DNA of 64,000 bases from Dehalococcoidia bacterium (lineage in GTDB: Bacteria > Chloroflexota > Dehalococcoidia > GIF9 > UBA5629): the NCBI GenBank assembly GCA_041653995.1, contig JBAZEK010000002.1, positions 496,001 through 560,000 of the forward strand, given 5' to 3'. A program made the translations under genes and the position numbers. Shown here in pieces: positions 26,270 to 34,627 of the stretch. Each line of letters begins with the position of its first letter. The first letter of the stretch is position 1. The notes under the pieces are model-generated. The model made no database searches and was not told where the DNA came from. It saw only the letters and a program-made list of their open reading frames with translations.

Positions 26270-26893
26270 ATGGAAAACAAGAAGAATACTCAGAAGGTTG
26301 TCGGGGAGATCATTTCACAGGTATTGAATGTTCCGGTGTTAGCCGGTGCTCTGGTGACTTATTTATTCTTCCAGCTTCCCGAATCGGAACCCAACCGCTT
26401 TTCCGGATATTCCTGGGCCATGCTTTTCCTGTGTGTAATTCCTCTCTGCAGCCTTTTCTTTTATATTCCGGCCAAGGACGAAGACAAGCATGCAACTGCG
26501 CGACGGCAAAGGATAGCAAGTTTTGTCATTATGCTGATCAGCTACCCGGTCGGTTGGTTGGTCCTGGCGTCGACCGGCGTCCCGCTTATCTTCACGGCAT
26601 TGGCCGCTATATATACATTTGTAACTCTCGGCCTATTGGTCTTCAATTTGCTGCTCCGCTATAAAGCCAGCGGCCATGCCGCCGGCGTCTGCGGGCCGAT
26701 AGCTGCAGTGATTTATATTTTCGGCGTTGCCGCTATACCATTGCTGCTTTTGTTGCCGCTGATAATCTGGGCGCGGCTGGCCGCTGAGGGGCACAACTTC
26801 TGGCAAACTGTAGTCGGTGCAACCATGTCCGCATTGATCGCGATAGCAGTATTATGGGCGTTTGGCTTTCCGCCGTTTCAGGGAGTGGTTTGA
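26270..26893 (+). CDS. Polytopic membrane protein, unknown function
   Basis: 207 residues with about six hydrophobic segments: LNVPVLAGALVTYLFF, WAMLFLCVIPLCSLFF, FVIMLISYPVGWLV, LIFTALAAIYTFVTLG, VCGPIAAVIYIFGVAAIPLL and a final pair after ~175. I do not recognise a family. GGAAGG precedes the ATG. It is co-directional with the fucosidase gene, 44 bases downstream, so the two may be cotranscribed, but nothing shows a shared function. Confidence 0.7.
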   Translation: MENKKNTQKVVGEIISQVLNVPVLAGALVTYLFFQLPESEPNRFSGYSWAMLFLCVIPLCSLFFYIPAKDEDKHATARRQRIASFVIMLISYPVGWLVLASTGVPLIFTALAAIYTFVTLGLLVFNLLLRYKASGHAAGVCGPIAAVIYIFGVAAIPLLLLLPLIIWARLAAEGHNFWQTVVGATMSALIAIAVLWAFGFPPFQGVV

Positions 26894-26912
26894 CGGATCG
26901 TTTTTTAGCAGG

Positions 26913-28217
26913 CTACTCCCTGTGCCCCGCCAGCCTGTTGGCTTCGTTGGCCCTGGCAACGTCAGCCGGATAATAATTGGCGCCGATGAAATAGGCGGTG
27001 AACGTTAAAAAGCCGAAGGCGCCTGCGCACAGTAGCGCAATTTTTAATCCAGTTGTCCCGGCCCCCAGTGAATCCGATAACGCCCCGACGGCAAGCGGCG
27101 CCCAGGCGGTAATAAAGCCGAGAAAATTATTCACACCCCACGCCTGTCCCCTCTTGTCCAGAGTGGAACAATCCTGCGTCACGGCGGCATTAGGCGCCTG
27201 AAGCATAAGCCAGCCGAATGCCCACACGCAGGCAAGAGCGTATCCAATCCCCTGCATGTCCAGCAGCACCGCGCCAAGCAGGGCCAGTGTACCTATTGAG
27301 GTGGATATGGCACATACATGCATCCGTGCCTTGGGATTTCTCCTCTGCCATTTGTCGGATATAATTCCGCCCAGAATTGCGCCTATCAGGCCGATAAACC
27401 CTATGATCCCTACCAGCATTCCGGCCTGGCCGGCGTTTATTCCCTGAGACCTCATTAAAAACGTTGGTGTCCAGGCCATCAGCGCCGCCGCCACGATGTT
27501 ATAAGCTACATATCCTATATAGGAACTCAACAGGGTGCGGGTCTTAAACAGTGTCCATACGGATGTGAAAAGGCTTTCCCCTGTCACACCGTCTGACTTG
27601 GCCGGCGCCGGAGCATTTTCATAATCCCTGAGGAAAAAAGCCACAATGCCGAACAGTATCCCCGGTATGGCGAAGAAGAGGAAGGGTGAGCTCCAACTAT
27701 TGAACTTGACAATCAGCATTCCGCCCAAGGCCATGCCCAGTGGTTGCCCAAGCTGTGATACGACCAGGAATACGGCAAGGATCGTCCCGCGTAATCTCTC
27801 AGGCCAGGCCCTGACGATCAGAGCCTGTCCACCCGAGGTGAACCCTGATTCCCCCACACCCACAAGCATGCGCGGTATGAATATTCCGATAAAACTCCTG
27901 CCCAGGCCGGTCAGGAAAGTAAATGTGCTGAAGGAGATCGCCAGGATTCCCAGCATTTTCCTTCTGGACCACCTGTCGCAAATAAATGCGACGGGGAGGG
28001 TCATGAGCGACAGCCCAAGCCAAAAAACCGTCTGGAACCAGCCTACCTGGGTGTCGTTCAGTCCCAGTGCAATTCTCATCGGCTCCTGGGCAACGGCAAA
28101 GACAGACCGGTCCATCATGTTGATCATATTGAGTATTGCGATAACGACGAGAATAAAAACGGCCTGGCCTTTGCCAAACAGGTAACCGTTGCTGCCGTCC
28201 GGCGTAGATTTATCCAT
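26913..28217 (-). CDS. MFS transporter (sugar-acid/anion porter-like)
   Basis: 434 residues, 12 predicted membrane helices, with MMDRSVFAVA near the first helix, the cytoplasmic loop FICDRWSRRKMLG (motif A) between helices 2 and 3, and GGIISDKWQRRN as its repeat in the second half. This pattern is common in the anion:cation symporter group that carries sugar acids and other organic anions. It lies 69 bases downstream of a UxaA-type lyase gene on the same strand, so import of the lyase's substrate is likely. AGGAGGGG precedes the ATG. Confidence 0.88.
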   Translation of the reverse strand: MDKSTPDGSNGYLFGKGQAVFILVVIAILNMINMMDRSVFAVAQEPMRIALGLNDTQVGWFQTVFWLGLSLMTLPVAFICDRWSRRKMLGILAISFSTFTFLTGLGRSFIGIFIPRMLVGVGESGFTSGGQALIVRAWPERLRGTILAVFLVVSQLGQPLGMALGGMLIVKFNSWSSPFLFFAIPGILFGIVAFFLRDYENAPAPAKSDGVTGESLFTSVWTLFKTRTLLSSYIGYVAYNIVAAALMAWTPTFLMRSQGINAGQAGMLVGIIGFIGLIGAILGGIISDKWQRRNPKARMHVCAISTSIGTLALLGAVLLDMQGIGYALACVWAFGWLMLQAPNAAVTQDCSTLDKRGQAWGVNNFLGFITAWAPLAVGALSDSLGAGTTGLKIALLCAGAFGFLTFTAYFIGANYYPADVARANEANRLAGHRE

Positions 28218-28285
28218 GACCTGCCCCTCCTTTCACGTTAAGGTCCGATCGGGACCGTGACTGCCGGATGAATATCCTACCAGGG

Positions 28286-29434
28286 CTAAACGCTCATATG
28301 CTGCTTTAAGTAGCTGAACGGCTCCGACTTATTAATCTCGGCGCATGTCAGCTTGCCGTTGGCAACAGCGAGCGTAAAATCAAAAATCTCTCTACCTGCA
28401 TCGGGAATGGATTTGCCTTCGTCGATGACGGTACCGGCGTTGATGTCGATATCCCCTTTCATTTCCAGGAAGGTACTGGTGTTGGTGGAAACCTTGATAA
28501 CCGGGACGGCGGGGGTGCCTGCGGGAGTTCCCCTGCCCGTTGTAAAGATGATTATCTGAGCGCCGCTTGCCGCCAGTCCTACCATGGATTCAATGTCGTA
28601 CCCCGGACCATCCATGATCATCATTCCTTTTTTCGCAGCCTTATGGCCATAGCCGACGCAGTCCACTATAGGGGTGGAACCGGCCTTGGTTATGCAACCG
28701 AGCGATTTCTCCACGATGGAGGAAAGCCCGCCATCCATATTCCCCGGCGAAATGACCATCCCTGCCAGCGGGCCAAGCAGTTCTTTGATCTTCTTTTCAT
28801 GTTCGATGATCAGATTCTCGATTTTTTCACCCAGCTCCGGGGTTACGCAGCGCCTCTTCAAAATGTGGGCGGTGCCGATCATTTCCGTCACTTCGGTTAT
28901 CATCGCCCCGGCGCCTTCAGCAACAAACAGGTCGGCTGCCGCCCCAACGGCCGGGTTGGCAGTCACCCCGGACAGCGCATCCGAGCCGCCGCACTTAAGA
29001 CCTATCAGCAATTCGCTGAAGGGAGCCGGGACCCTTTTCTGCGCTCGTAACTCCTTCTGGAATTTTTTAATGATCTCGGCGCCTTTTTGGGTGGTTGCCT
29101 CGCTGCCCATCCCCTGGATCTTCAACACCTCTACCGGCTTGCTTTTAACGGCGTCGGCGAAAAGCTGGGCCTGAATGATCTCGCATCCCAGCCCTATGAT
29201 GAGCGCCGCGCCTACATTCGGATTGTTCATGAGGCCGGCGATAACCAGCCATCCGGTGGACGCATCGTCCAGCCCCGTGCCGCAGCCGTAGGCGTTTTGC
29301 ACCGCGATAACGTCCGGGAACTGCCTTCCAAGCGCCGCCACGACTCCGTTGGCGCATGAGACGGACGATATCACAAGGATATGGTTACGCACGCCGAACT
29401 CACCGTTCTGCCGCTTATAGCATTTAAATTCCAT
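28286..29434 (-). CDS. UxaA-family lyase, large subunit (altronate dehydratase / SuyB-like)
   Basis: 382 residues. Typical features are GVRNHILVISSVSCANGVV, NAYGCGTG, LIGLKCGGSDALSGVTANPA and a C-terminal GRGTPAGTPAVPVIK. These belong to the UxaA family, whose members remove water or sulfite from sugar-acid-like substrates using a metal centre. The small SAF-domain subunit is a separate gene 59 bases upstream. A split small/large arrangement is the rule for (2R)-sulfolactate sulfo-lyase SuyAB, and also occurs among galactarate/altronate-type dehydratases. The substrate cannot be settled from sequence alone. Confidence 0.85.
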   Translation of the reverse strand: MEFKCYKRQNGEFGVRNHILVISSVSCANGVVAALGRQFPDVIAVQNAYGCGTGLDDASTGWLVIAGLMNNPNVGAALIIGLGCEIIQAQLFADAVKSKPVEVLKIQGMGSEATTQKGAEIIKKFQKELRAQKRVPAPFSELLIGLKCGGSDALSGVTANPAVGAAADLFVAEGAGAMITEVTEMIGTAHILKRRCVTPELGEKIENLIIEHEKKIKELLGPLAGMVISPGNMDGGLSSIVEKSLGCITKAGSTPIVDCVGYGHKAAKKGMMIMDGPGYDIESMVGLAASGAQIIIFTTGRGTPAGTPAVPVIKVSTNTSTFLEMKGDIDINAGTVIDEGKSIPDAGREIFDFTLAVANGKLTCAEINKSEPFSYLKQHMSV

Positions 29435-29493
29435 TGGTATCTCCTTAATATTCAGTCGTATCCTGATGTATCTGACTAGTGCGCCGGGTCCAG

Positions 29494-29751
29494 TTACGCG
29501 CTGGTATTATGCACATGCACACTCATGCCCGGTTGAATGTCGCAACTCGCTTTGATAATAGTCTCACCATACCGTATAACAGGCATGCCGGCTTCGATAG
29601 TACCGAGCGCAATTTTATAACCCATTTTTATGTTCTCCGCCGCTTTGCAAAGCTGCTTCCCGTCCAACATAAGCTGTTCCCCCTGCTCAATATCGCGGAT
29701 TGCCACTACGACATTATCCAGAGGATTCACTTTCAAGACATTATCTTTCAT
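29494..29751 (-). CDS. UxaA-family lyase, small SAF-domain subunit (SuyA-like)
   Basis: 85 residues. LNPLDNVVVAIRDIEQGEQL with a later IPxGxKIALxxI-like segment and a C-terminal His in VHVHNTSA fit the SAF domain that forms the N-terminal part of altronate and galactarate dehydratases. The His near the end is the usual metal ligand. GGAGATCTGAA precedes the ATG. It pairs with the large subunit just downstream. Confidence 0.85.
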   Translation of the reverse strand: MKDNVLKVNPLDNVVVAIRDIEQGEQLMLDGKQLCKAAENIKMGYKIALGTIEAGMPVIRYGETIIKASCDIQPGMSVHVHNTSA

Positions 29752-29817
29752 TTCAGATCTCCATCAAGGCAGCTTAACTTTATTTCGTTCATGTTGCTGA
29801 AGCAGATTGGCCTTCGG

Positions 29818-30645
29818 TCAGCGCCAGATAATCCTGGGTTCTTTTCGGCAGGGTATTCTGTGGTACTTGAATTTATTATATCCCAGCATCATACAGCCGT
29901 AAGCCGCATGGTCTTCAGGCAGCGCCAGTGCCTCCTTAACCGGAGGGAAGGTGTTGGCCATAATGTATACGTATCCCGCCCAGCAGGTGGACAGTCCCAG
30001 GCTGTTGGCCGCCAGGTCCAGGTAACTCAGGGCGTTGGCGCTATCGATGCCTGCCAGAGAGGCCAGGCTATTTTTGTTGGCATGGGCAATAATCAATACC
30101 GGGGCGCCGCGTAAAAATGCGTCGTGTTTCAGCTTCTGTCTCTCCAGCTTTTCCTGCATGTTGGAATCCGCCGCCACCTGCGGCAGATTCTTGATAACCC
30201 ACTCCAGCCACTCGATGCCGAGCTCTTCAATACGCTCCAGCTCCTTCCTATCATCGATTACCAGCCATTCCACCTCTTGAAGGTTATGCCCTGTCGGCGC
30301 GTAGCGGGCATCCTCTATCAGCCGGGTGATTATTTCGCGTGATACCGGCCTGTCCTTGAAGACCCTTGCCGACCGGCGGCCCTTCAAAAGCTGCTCGACC
30401 TGTTCAGGAGTGACAATAAGGCCCTTTTCCATCCTGGGAGACGATTCCAGCGGCGAGTCACGATGGGACAGGCTTCCCTTGGGGCAGACCGCAACGCAAT
30501 GCCCGCAGACATTGCAGGTGGCTTCGGCTGTTGCCAGTGTTTGTGGGAAGTCTCCTTCCGGCATGATAATGATGCGGCGGGGGCATTCAGCCGCGCAGAT
30601 GCCGCATTTGTTACACGTTTTTTGATCGATTGCAATAATGGACAT
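29818..30645 (-). CDS. Nitroreductase with N-terminal 2x[4Fe-4S] ferredoxin domain
   Basis: 275 residues. Two cluster motifs (CNKCGICAAECPRR and CNVCGHCVAVCPKG) occupy the first 60 residues. An FMN-binding nitroreductase domain follows, with RRSARVFKDRPV and YAPTGHNLQEVEW. The fusion allows ferredoxin-like electron input to FMN for reducing nitro groups, quinones or other acceptors in anaerobes. It is the first gene of a minus-strand run with the UxaA subunits and the MFS transporter, so it may share their regulation. A promoter is visible at 30672-30700. Confidence 0.9.
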   Translation of the reverse strand: MSIIAIDQKTCNKCGICAAECPRRIIIMPEGDFPQTLATAEATCNVCGHCVAVCPKGSLSHRDSPLESSPRMEKGLIVTPEQVEQLLKGRRSARVFKDRPVSREIITRLIEDARYAPTGHNLQEVEWLVIDDRKELERIEELGIEWLEWVIKNLPQVAADSNMQEKLERQKLKHDAFLRGAPVLIIAHANKNSLASLAGIDSANALSYLDLAANSLGLSTCWAGYVYIMANTFPPVKEALALPEDHAAYGCMMLGYNKFKYHRIPCRKEPRIIWR

Positions 30646-30671
30646 TTCGAAAAAACAGAACCTTACAAACC

Positions 30672-30700
30672 ACAGTACACTCGTCAGGCTATGTTGTCAA
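30672..30700 (-). promoter_or_regulatory. Promoter of the ferredoxin-nitroreductase gene
   Basis: Minus strand TTGACA (30695-30700), a 17-base spacer and TACTGT (30672-30677). The start codon is ~27 bases below, with a weak AAGG ribosome binding site. Confidence 0.55.
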
Positions 30701-30855
30701 ACCCGTTTGTCGAGTTGGAAATCTCGGCCTTTAAGCCACTGGTTGCGCCAGTATCAACATCGCGCTCTTGACAGCAAAACAGCATTACCTGGAAACATGG
30801 CAGCGATTTTACGCTGTTCAATAATATGTTTGATAATTACGATATAATATTACAC

Positions 30856-32880
30856 TTATTTGGCGTTGTCTCCAGCCGTAACCCTGAAGATATCTCCAAC
30901 CGTGCCGACCAATTCGACAAAACCACCCTGTGGAATATACATATCTCCTTTATCAACTGCACTGTCATAGATCGCAGTGCCATCTGGTGAGAAAGCTATT
31001 ATCCTGCCGTTGTCGGGCTTTACGAAGCTCAAGATCAGACCCTCATCAGCTTTGAGCCACTCATTATAGCCGCTATCACCGATCTTAACACTGTTATCGC
31101 CGGGTTTGATGGTACCGGCTAATTCGGCAGGACTGAACAAAAAGTCCGATAAATATGCCCATGTCCGCCCTTCCTTATCGAACAATGTCAGTTCAGTTAG
31201 ATCGCGGAGGTTATTGACAGGCATGCCGGCAAAATCGGGTGATTTAACTATCTTCGGCCCATAAAAGTCGACGTATCCAGGTAATTCTTCAATAGTACCG
31301 GATTTGACCACATGCGCTATGTTCAGCATCGCCGCCTCGAATGGTTTGACATTTCGTCTCAGCCACTGCTTGCCGTCGATATCTATTCTCAGCTTCTGCG
31401 GGTTCTCCTGTTCAGCCAACTTTTGCACCGCTACCATATCCAGGCCGTATTTAGATTGGTTCCCTACCAGGTAGTCTTTACCATCGATGGTGATGAAATA
31501 ACTGCGGCTGCCCGATGGATTGACGTAGTATCCGTTGTTATAGAACAGGGAAAGCGTAGGTGTTTCCACACCATACTTCAGGGTATTTCCGGTAACTGTG
31601 TTATTCTCTGTATTAAATGAGATTCTCACGATGTTATCACCGGTTGAATAGTACCCACTATAACGTGTATCTTCAGGCGGCATTGCCTGATGTTCCAGAG
31701 GTTTGGTAACAGCCGCTTTTTCCTCCTGAATCAGCCCCTTTTCTACCAGCACTGCGTCCAGAATGTCCAGTGCCATCGTCATGGCACTGCTTCCGGACCC
31801 GGTGCAAATTACAGCTACCGAGAGCCGCTGCGCCGGAACGGTATAAACCATCGAGGTATAATTTCCGGTGCCCCCACTTTTCCCCAATACCTGGATGCCG
31901 CGGGCCTGGTATCTGGGAAGGTCTGTCATATCCCATCCCAGTCCATAAGGCATATCAGGGCTTCTCAGTTTTCCTGCAAACAAGGCCGGTTGCCCTTTTT
32001 TCATCTCCTCCAGAGATGATTTGGAGAATATCTGCTTTCCTTCACCCGAAAAAGTGTCCATGAAGCGACATAGGTCCTCAGCGGTTGCTGCCAGCCCACC
32101 CGCTCCCAGGACCGACACCACTTCCAGCGGCTCCCGTTGTGCAGTGCTGACCCTGTAATAGGCTGCGCACGTTTTATCTGATTCCTCTCCCACGCTCAGA
32201 CCAGTATTATTCAGAGACAGCGGTTCGAATACTCGTTCGGAGAGAAAATCAATGTATTTCTTGCCGCTTACCCTCTCGACGATCATTTCAGCCAGGGTAA
32301 AACCTTCATTACAGTATGGCGACATCGCACCCGGAGCATGTTTAAGATAGGAGCGTGACAGGTTTTTCAGCGTATCGCTGAACGTGTCCGCGTTATTATC
32401 ATATCCAAATGAATTGGCCATCGTACCGCCAGGAAAGCCCCCTGTATGGTTCAGCAGCATCCTCACGGTTATATCTTTATACCTGGGGTCCAACATGGTG
32501 AAATCCGGCAGATATTGGGTGACCGGGGCGTCCAGTTTCACCTTGCCATCATCGACAAGCAGCATGATGGCGGTGGCGACGTACACTTTGCTTATCGAGC
32601 CGATATTAAGCAGGGTCTTATGATCAACCGATATGCTCTTCTCCCTATCCGCCATGCCGAAGCCTTCGGAATAGACGATTTTGCCGTTTTCCATGATGGC
32701 TACGGTGGCGCTTCCGGCCTTGCCGGAATTGATATCCTTCCAGATTTCTGTGCGTGCGGTAATCCTTGCCTTCTCATAGGTGTTCTGAGCAACGGTATCA
32801 GCAGCACAACCGGATAACACTACTTGCAAAGCCATTGCTACTGCAAGAACAGACGTCATAACCTTGCTAAGCTTAATCAT
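30856..32880 (-). CDS. Class C beta-lactamase-like serine hydrolase, lipoprotein
   Basis: 674 residues from the ATG at 32880. The signal peptide has lipobox VLSGC (Cys25), so the mature protein is lipid-anchored outside the membrane. The serine acylation site is S95-I-S-K98 (SxxK), followed by SPYCNEGFTL with the YxN triad element. The first ~380 residues form the class C beta-lactamase/esterase fold; the remaining ~290 are an extra domain I do not recognise. An upstream ATG (32946) would add 22 hydrophilic residues before the signal, so I reject it. Divergent from the C45-like gene. Confidence 0.88.
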   Translation of the reverse strand: MIKLSKVMTSVLAVAMALQVVLSGCAADTVAQNTYEKARITARTEIWKDINSGKAGSATVAIMENGKIVYSEGFGMADREKSISVDHKTLLNIGSISKVYVATAIMLLVDDGKVKLDAPVTQYLPDFTMLDPRYKDITVRMLLNHTGGFPGGTMANSFGYDNNADTFSDTLKNLSRSYLKHAPGAMSPYCNEGFTLAEMIVERVSGKKYIDFLSERVFEPLSLNNTGLSVGEESDKTCAAYYRVSTAQREPLEVVSVLGAGGLAATAEDLCRFMDTFSGEGKQIFSKSSLEEMKKGQPALFAGKLRSPDMPYGLGWDMTDLPRYQARGIQVLGKSGGTGNYTSMVYTVPAQRLSVAVICTGSGSSAMTMALDILDAVLVEKGLIQEEKAAVTKPLEHQAMPPEDTRYSGYYSTGDNIVRISFNTENNTVTGNTLKYGVETPTLSLFYNNGYYVNPSGSRSYFITIDGKDYLVGNQSKYGLDMVAVQKLAEQENPQKLRIDIDGKQWLRRNVKPFEAAMLNIAHVVKSGTIEELPGYVDFYGPKIVKSPDFAGMPVNNLRDLTELTLFDKEGRTWAYLSDFLFSPAELAGTIKPGDNSVKIGDSGYNEWLKADEGLILSFVKPDNGRIIAFSPDGTAIYDSAVDKGDMYIPQGGFVELVGTVGDIFRVTAGDNAK

Positions 32881-33006
32881 AATGCCTGTACACCCCCGAT
32901 AAAATGTATGCGTATGTAGTGAATAAACACTTAATATCGCAGTCAAGTTAGCTTAGCATATGTTTCTCATGATAAAAAGTAACTGGCTATCCTTTGTAAT
33001 CACAAA

Positions 33007-33036
33007 TAGCACTTAAGTCCCAGGACTTAAGTGCTA
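33007..33036. promoter_or_regulatory. Perfect 14-bp inverted repeat between divergent genes
   Basis: TAGCACTTAAGTCC, a 2-base spacer CA, then GGACTTAAGTGCTA. It lies between the divergent beta-lactamase-like and C45-like lipoprotein genes, about 50 bases from the latter's start. It has no U-run. It could be an operator for a dimeric regulator or a hairpin in a leader transcript. Confidence 0.6.
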
Positions 33037-33087
33037 TACCTTTGTATGGCCCCTTTGAAATACTATTAAGTATAAAGGAGTAAGGTT

Positions 33088-34278
33088 TTGAAGAGCGTAT
33101 TATTAGTAATCTTACTTGTTTTCATTTTTATCGGTGCTGCTTGCACCTCATCCGCAGGGACCATAGGTAGCGACAAAGACCTAAAATTCATTGCTGAATT
33201 TGAAGGCGGAAAACTGTACAAAGCCGGGGAGGTCAGCGTACTGGAGTTAAAGGGCAACTACCGCCAGATGGGCAGGCAATACGGACAGCTGTTAAAAAGT
33301 GAATTAAATGAATTATACGATATCTCAGCCAATAAAGAGTATATCCGGAAGCAGGGATTTACATATGAAAGGATGAAGTATATCGGGGAATTTCTCTTCG
33401 CCTTCTATCCGCAGAAATACAAGGAGATCCTCTATGGAATGGCAGAGACATCCGGGCTGGGCCTTGACAAACAGTTGATCCTGAATGCCATTGAGTGGCA
33501 CCCCAAGCTGGGTACCGGCGCCCATAAATGCTCAGGCATAGGGGTTTGGGGCAGTTACACCAAGGACGGCAGTCTGATATTCGGCAGGAATAATGACGAT
33601 ACTGCTTTCTTCAAGGAATTCGGGAAGTATATGGTGGTGGCGATTTTTAAGGCAAATGATTCATCTATCAATACTGCTCTGATCAATTATGCAGGCGTCA
33701 TATATGCAGCCAATGGGATAAACAGCGAAGGCATTTTCCTGGAGCTTAACAGCGGCAACGGGATGGGATTTCATGCCGAGAGGACATCTATCTTCGTGAC
33801 CTTATTTTCATTTCTGCAGGACTATCCTTCTATAAAAGAGATGAGCGCGGCTTTTCAATCCGTCCGGGTCAATCTATCGTCTATTGTAAACGTAGCCGAT
33901 AAAGATATTGCATACAGCTTTGAATTGCCGACGGATAACGCTACGCGCAGGGAACCGGATAAGGCCGGGCTGATAGCTGCCACCAATCATTTTGTCGATC
34001 CCTGCTGGAACCTTGCAGAATTACCTGATAATGCAAGTACTGCGTATACGGTAACGAGGCGAAACAATCTGCTGACACTGGCGGATAAGTATAAAGGTCA
34101 GTTCGATGTAGAGAAGATGCAACAGGTGCTGGACACGACCATCGAGAAAGGCGGCGCTACCGACTCAATAGGCACCATCTACCAGATTATTGCAGTGCCC
34201 AAAGATCTCACACTCTGGCTGAAAGCACCCGGCAATTTCGACTGGCAGAAAGTTAATATCAGCAGTCTATTACAATAA
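33088..34278 (+). CDS. C45-like Ntn-hydrolase lipoprotein (acyl-CoA:6-APA acyltransferase type)
   Basis: 396 residues. The signal peptide ends in lipobox IGAAC (Cys19). The HKCSGIGVWGSYTKDGSLIFGRNND region (Cys148 as the likely nucleophile) matches the Ntn-hydrolase family with peptidase C45 and choloylglycine hydrolase-like members, which cleave amide bonds in acylated substrates. The RQMGRQYG segment near 59-66 is another C45 hallmark. TTG start at 33088 with AAAGGAG upstream. It lies opposite another exported hydrolase gene. Confidence 0.82.
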   Translation: MKSVLLVILLVFIFIGAACTSSAGTIGSDKDLKFIAEFEGGKLYKAGEVSVLELKGNYRQMGRQYGQLLKSELNELYDISANKEYIRKQGFTYERMKYIGEFLFAFYPQKYKEILYGMAETSGLGLDKQLILNAIEWHPKLGTGAHKCSGIGVWGSYTKDGSLIFGRNNDDTAFFKEFGKYMVVAIFKANDSSINTALINYAGVIYAANGINSEGIFLELNSGNGMGFHAERTSIFVTLFSFLQDYPSIKEMSAAFQSVRVNLSSIVNVADKDIAYSFELPTDNATRREPDKAGLIAATNHFVDPCWNLAELPDNASTAYTVTRRNNLLTLADKYKGQFDVEKMQQVLDTTIEKGGATDSIGTIYQIIAVPKDLTLWLKAPGNFDWQKVNISSLLQ

Positions 34279-34627
34279 TTTGGTCTCTCCCGGCGCTTTT
34301 ATTGCTTGAATCATGGCTTCTCTCTTCCCTCAGCAGCAGGGTAGTTTATTCCCAAGCGCCGGGGGCAAATCTATTAGCTACCAAGGAGAGGATCACAGGG
34401 AGAATCATGTTACCTGTGGCCGCTGTATACTGGGAGAATGTAACACCACTTATTCACCCTCATTGACAGGATAAGTATGGTGCGTTAGTATTGAAAACCA
34501 ACTATCATCCTATCAGCTTTCTTTTAATGGGATTTCAGGATTCGGGAACAGAGGCGTCGATAGTGAATGTGCAGTTGCGAGGAAGTTGTAACAAGCGGGG
34601 GCCAGATTTATTAAGGAGGTAGCAGGA
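34279..34627. other. Gene-free leader region before the acyl-CoA ligase gene
   Basis: About 350 bases without a convincing gene. A consensus-like promoter lies at 34463-34491, leaving a ~130-base leader before the GTG start. GGCGC and GCGCC runs at 34293-34355 might pair but give no clear terminator. No riboswitch family was recognised. Confidence 0.5.
34463..34491 (+). promoter_or_regulatory. Promoter of the acyl-CoA ligase gene
   Basis: TTGACA (34463-34468), an exact 17-base spacer and TAGTAT (34486-34491). Confidence 0.65.

Noticed and set aside
32215..32235. GGTTCGAATAC as a tRNA T-loop
   Set aside because: It lies inside the beta-lactamase-like coding region and no acceptor or anticodon stems fold around it.
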